The notes under the pieces are model-generated. The model had not been told where the DNA came from, did no database searches, and was given only the letters and a program-made list of their open reading frames with translations. A stretch of 6,063 nucleotides of DNA from Planctomycetota bacterium. GTDB taxonomy: Bacteria > Planctomycetota > Phycisphaerae > UBA1845 > PWPN01. Positions 4,965 to 6,063 of the stretch are shown piece by piece. A program made the position numbers and the translations under genes. Numbering within the stretch: position 1 is the first letter of the stretch; each line of letters opens with the position of its first letter. The DNA lies in assembly GCA_016209665.1 (NCBI GenBank), contig JACQVT010000481.1:1-6063 (forward strand), read 5' to 3'.

Positions 4965-6063
4965 ATGACGATCCGTAGAAAACTCGACATCACGCTGCTG
5001 GCCCTGATCGCGGTATTCCTCGCCGCGGGCGTATTGAGCTTGTGGACGGTTGGGAAGAACGCGGAGGAAACCCGCCGCTACGCCTGGATGCGCGAGCAGT
5101 CGCAGTTCACCGCCGACGTGCGGACCCACATTTACCAGCGGCTGGCCCGGCCCGTCGAACCGCTGGGCCTCACCGCCCACCAGCCTGACTCGCCGCAGCC
5201 GGTCCTCGACGACCTCACGGTGCAGATCAACCTGGCGGTCAGCGAGCGCGAGCGCGAGTTGTGGCAGGCGGTCCACGCCTGTGTCGACGAGTTAGCGAGC
5301 GCGCAGGCCAGCGAGGCGGCGGATGCCTCCGCGGTGCAGGCCATCGTCCAGCGGGCTGAAAAGCACCTCCGCGAACTGCGGGACTACTACGACCTGGACC
5401 AGTATCAATCCATCGCCCGGACCGCCCGCGCGAGCCTGATGGCCCAGGTGGCGATCAGCGTGGCGGCCCTGCTGACGGTCGTGCTGCTGATCGTCCAGAT
5501 GGTCGTGGTCCGCAAGTGGCTGGTCGCCCCCATCGAGGTGCTGAAGAACTCCGCCGAGACCATTGGAAAGGGCCGGCTCGATCACCGCGTGCCCCTCGCC
5601 GGCAACGACGAGTTGGCCCAACTGGCCCGCAGCATCGACACCATGGCCCGGAATCTCGCCCAGCATCAAACCGCGCTGCTGGCGGCCCGGGAGTTGAGCG
5701 CGTTGGGCGAGTTGTGCGCCAACGTCGCCCACGGTCTGAAGAACCCGCTGGCGGCCCTCAAGACCACCGCCCAGTTGGCCGAGCGTCAGGCCGCCAACTC
5801 GTCCGAGCTGGCAGGCCTGATCCACGAGATGACCCAGCAGGTAGACCGGCTCAACCAGCGGATCGTGCGGCTGTTTGAATTCAGCCGGCCGCTCGAACTG
5901 CGACCCTCGAGCACCTCGTTCCGCGACCTGGCGGCCGCGGCCCAAGCCCAGGCCGCCCCGTCCCTGCGCAGCCGCGGCCTGACGTTGCAGATCGACGACC
6001 GCACGCGCGACCGAACCTGGCGGCTCGACGTGGACCAGCTCGGTCAGGCCCTGGCCGAGCTGA
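4965..6063 (+). CDS. Membrane-bound sensor histidine kinase, HAMP-HisKA (3' partial)
   Basis: The frame is open to the window end (366 codons). TM1 is at about 9-29 and TM2 at 159-183, flanking a roughly 130-residue, mostly helical extracytoplasmic sensor region (30-158). A HAMP domain spans about 184-237 (VVRKWLVAPIEVLK...GRLDHRVPLAGNDELAQLARSIDTM). The HisKA dimerisation/phospho-acceptor domain follows (240-310) with H256 in VAHGLKNPLAALK; the residue after His is Gly instead of the usual Glu/Asp. The window ends as the ATPase N-box begins (DVDQLGQALAEL). This layout is typical of kinases that phosphorylate NtrC-family regulators, so the split regulator at 2167-3591 is its likely partner (inference). 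ATG 4965 has no clear Shine-Dalgarno; TAG-ACC-TGC-ATG links it to the pseudopilin, suggesting translational coupling. The sensed signal is unknown. Confidence 0.9.
   Translation, partial: MTIRRKLDITLLALIAVFLAAGVLSLWTVGKNAEETRRYAWMREQSQFTADVRTHIYQRLARPVEPLGLTAHQPDSPQPVLDDLTVQINLAVSERERELWQAVHACVDELASAQASEAADASAVQAIVQRAEKHLRELRDYYDLDQYQSIARTARASLMAQVAISVAALLTVVLLIVQMVVVRKWLVAPIEVLKNSAETIGKGRLDHRVPLAGNDELAQLARSIDTMARNLAQHQTALLAARELSALGELCANVAHGLKNPLAALKTTAQLAERQAANSSELAGLIHEMTQQVDRLNQRIVRLFEFSRPLELRPSSTSFRDLAAAAQAQAAPSLRSRGLTLQIDDRTRDRTWRLDVDQLGQALAEL

Overview
The window is high-GC bacterial DNA that most resembles Planctomycetota, possibly Phycisphaerae (inferred). Two things point there: a pseudopilin carrying an H-X9-DG motif, and a secreted multidomain protein ending in the 'GNA.GDT...TDxI.VR' dockerin-like module common in that phylum. 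Every recognisable gene is on the + strand.

Layout: (1) 2-1561, the C-terminal part of a large extracellular protein: Ig/cadherin-like stretch, lamin-tail domain, then a dockerin-like tail. (2) 1562-2166, a 605-bp non-coding gap. It holds a likely intrinsic terminator for gene 1, a second strong hairpin that reads as a terminator only on the minus strand, two tandem TGCGA-N6-TCGCA palindromes, a TACAAT -10-like box and a sigma54-like -24/-12 element. (3) 2167-3591, an NtrC-type (receiver, AAA+, Fis-HTH) response regulator interrupted by one in-frame TAG at 2485-2487, exactly at the receiver/AAA+ linker. (4) 3592-4148, a 557-bp non-coding gap with a third TGCGA-N6-TCGCA palindrome and a run of perfect hairpins. 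(5) 4149-4958, a type II secretion/type IV pilin-like H-X9-DG protein. (6) 4965 to the window end, a membrane-bound HAMP/HisKA histidine kinase, truncated in its ATPase domain, six bases behind the pseudopilin and in the same reading frame.

How the parts may fit (inference): the kinase and the NtrC-type regulator are probably partners in one two-component system, with the pseudopilin gene co-transcribed with the kinase. The three related palindromes around the regulator gene are candidate binding sites for its Fis-type HTH. The two upstream ones have centres 20 bp apart and lie about 112 and 132 bp before the start predicted from the sigma54-like element, a spacing typical of NtrC-family autoregulation. 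However, that element overlaps the ribosome-binding site of the regulator, so the promoter assignment is uncertain. The amber codon means the regulator is either a fresh pseudogene, a sequencing artefact, or is made as two polypeptides by termination and reinitiation; the bases around the stop form a plausible Shine-Dalgarno for a TTG seven bases downstream.
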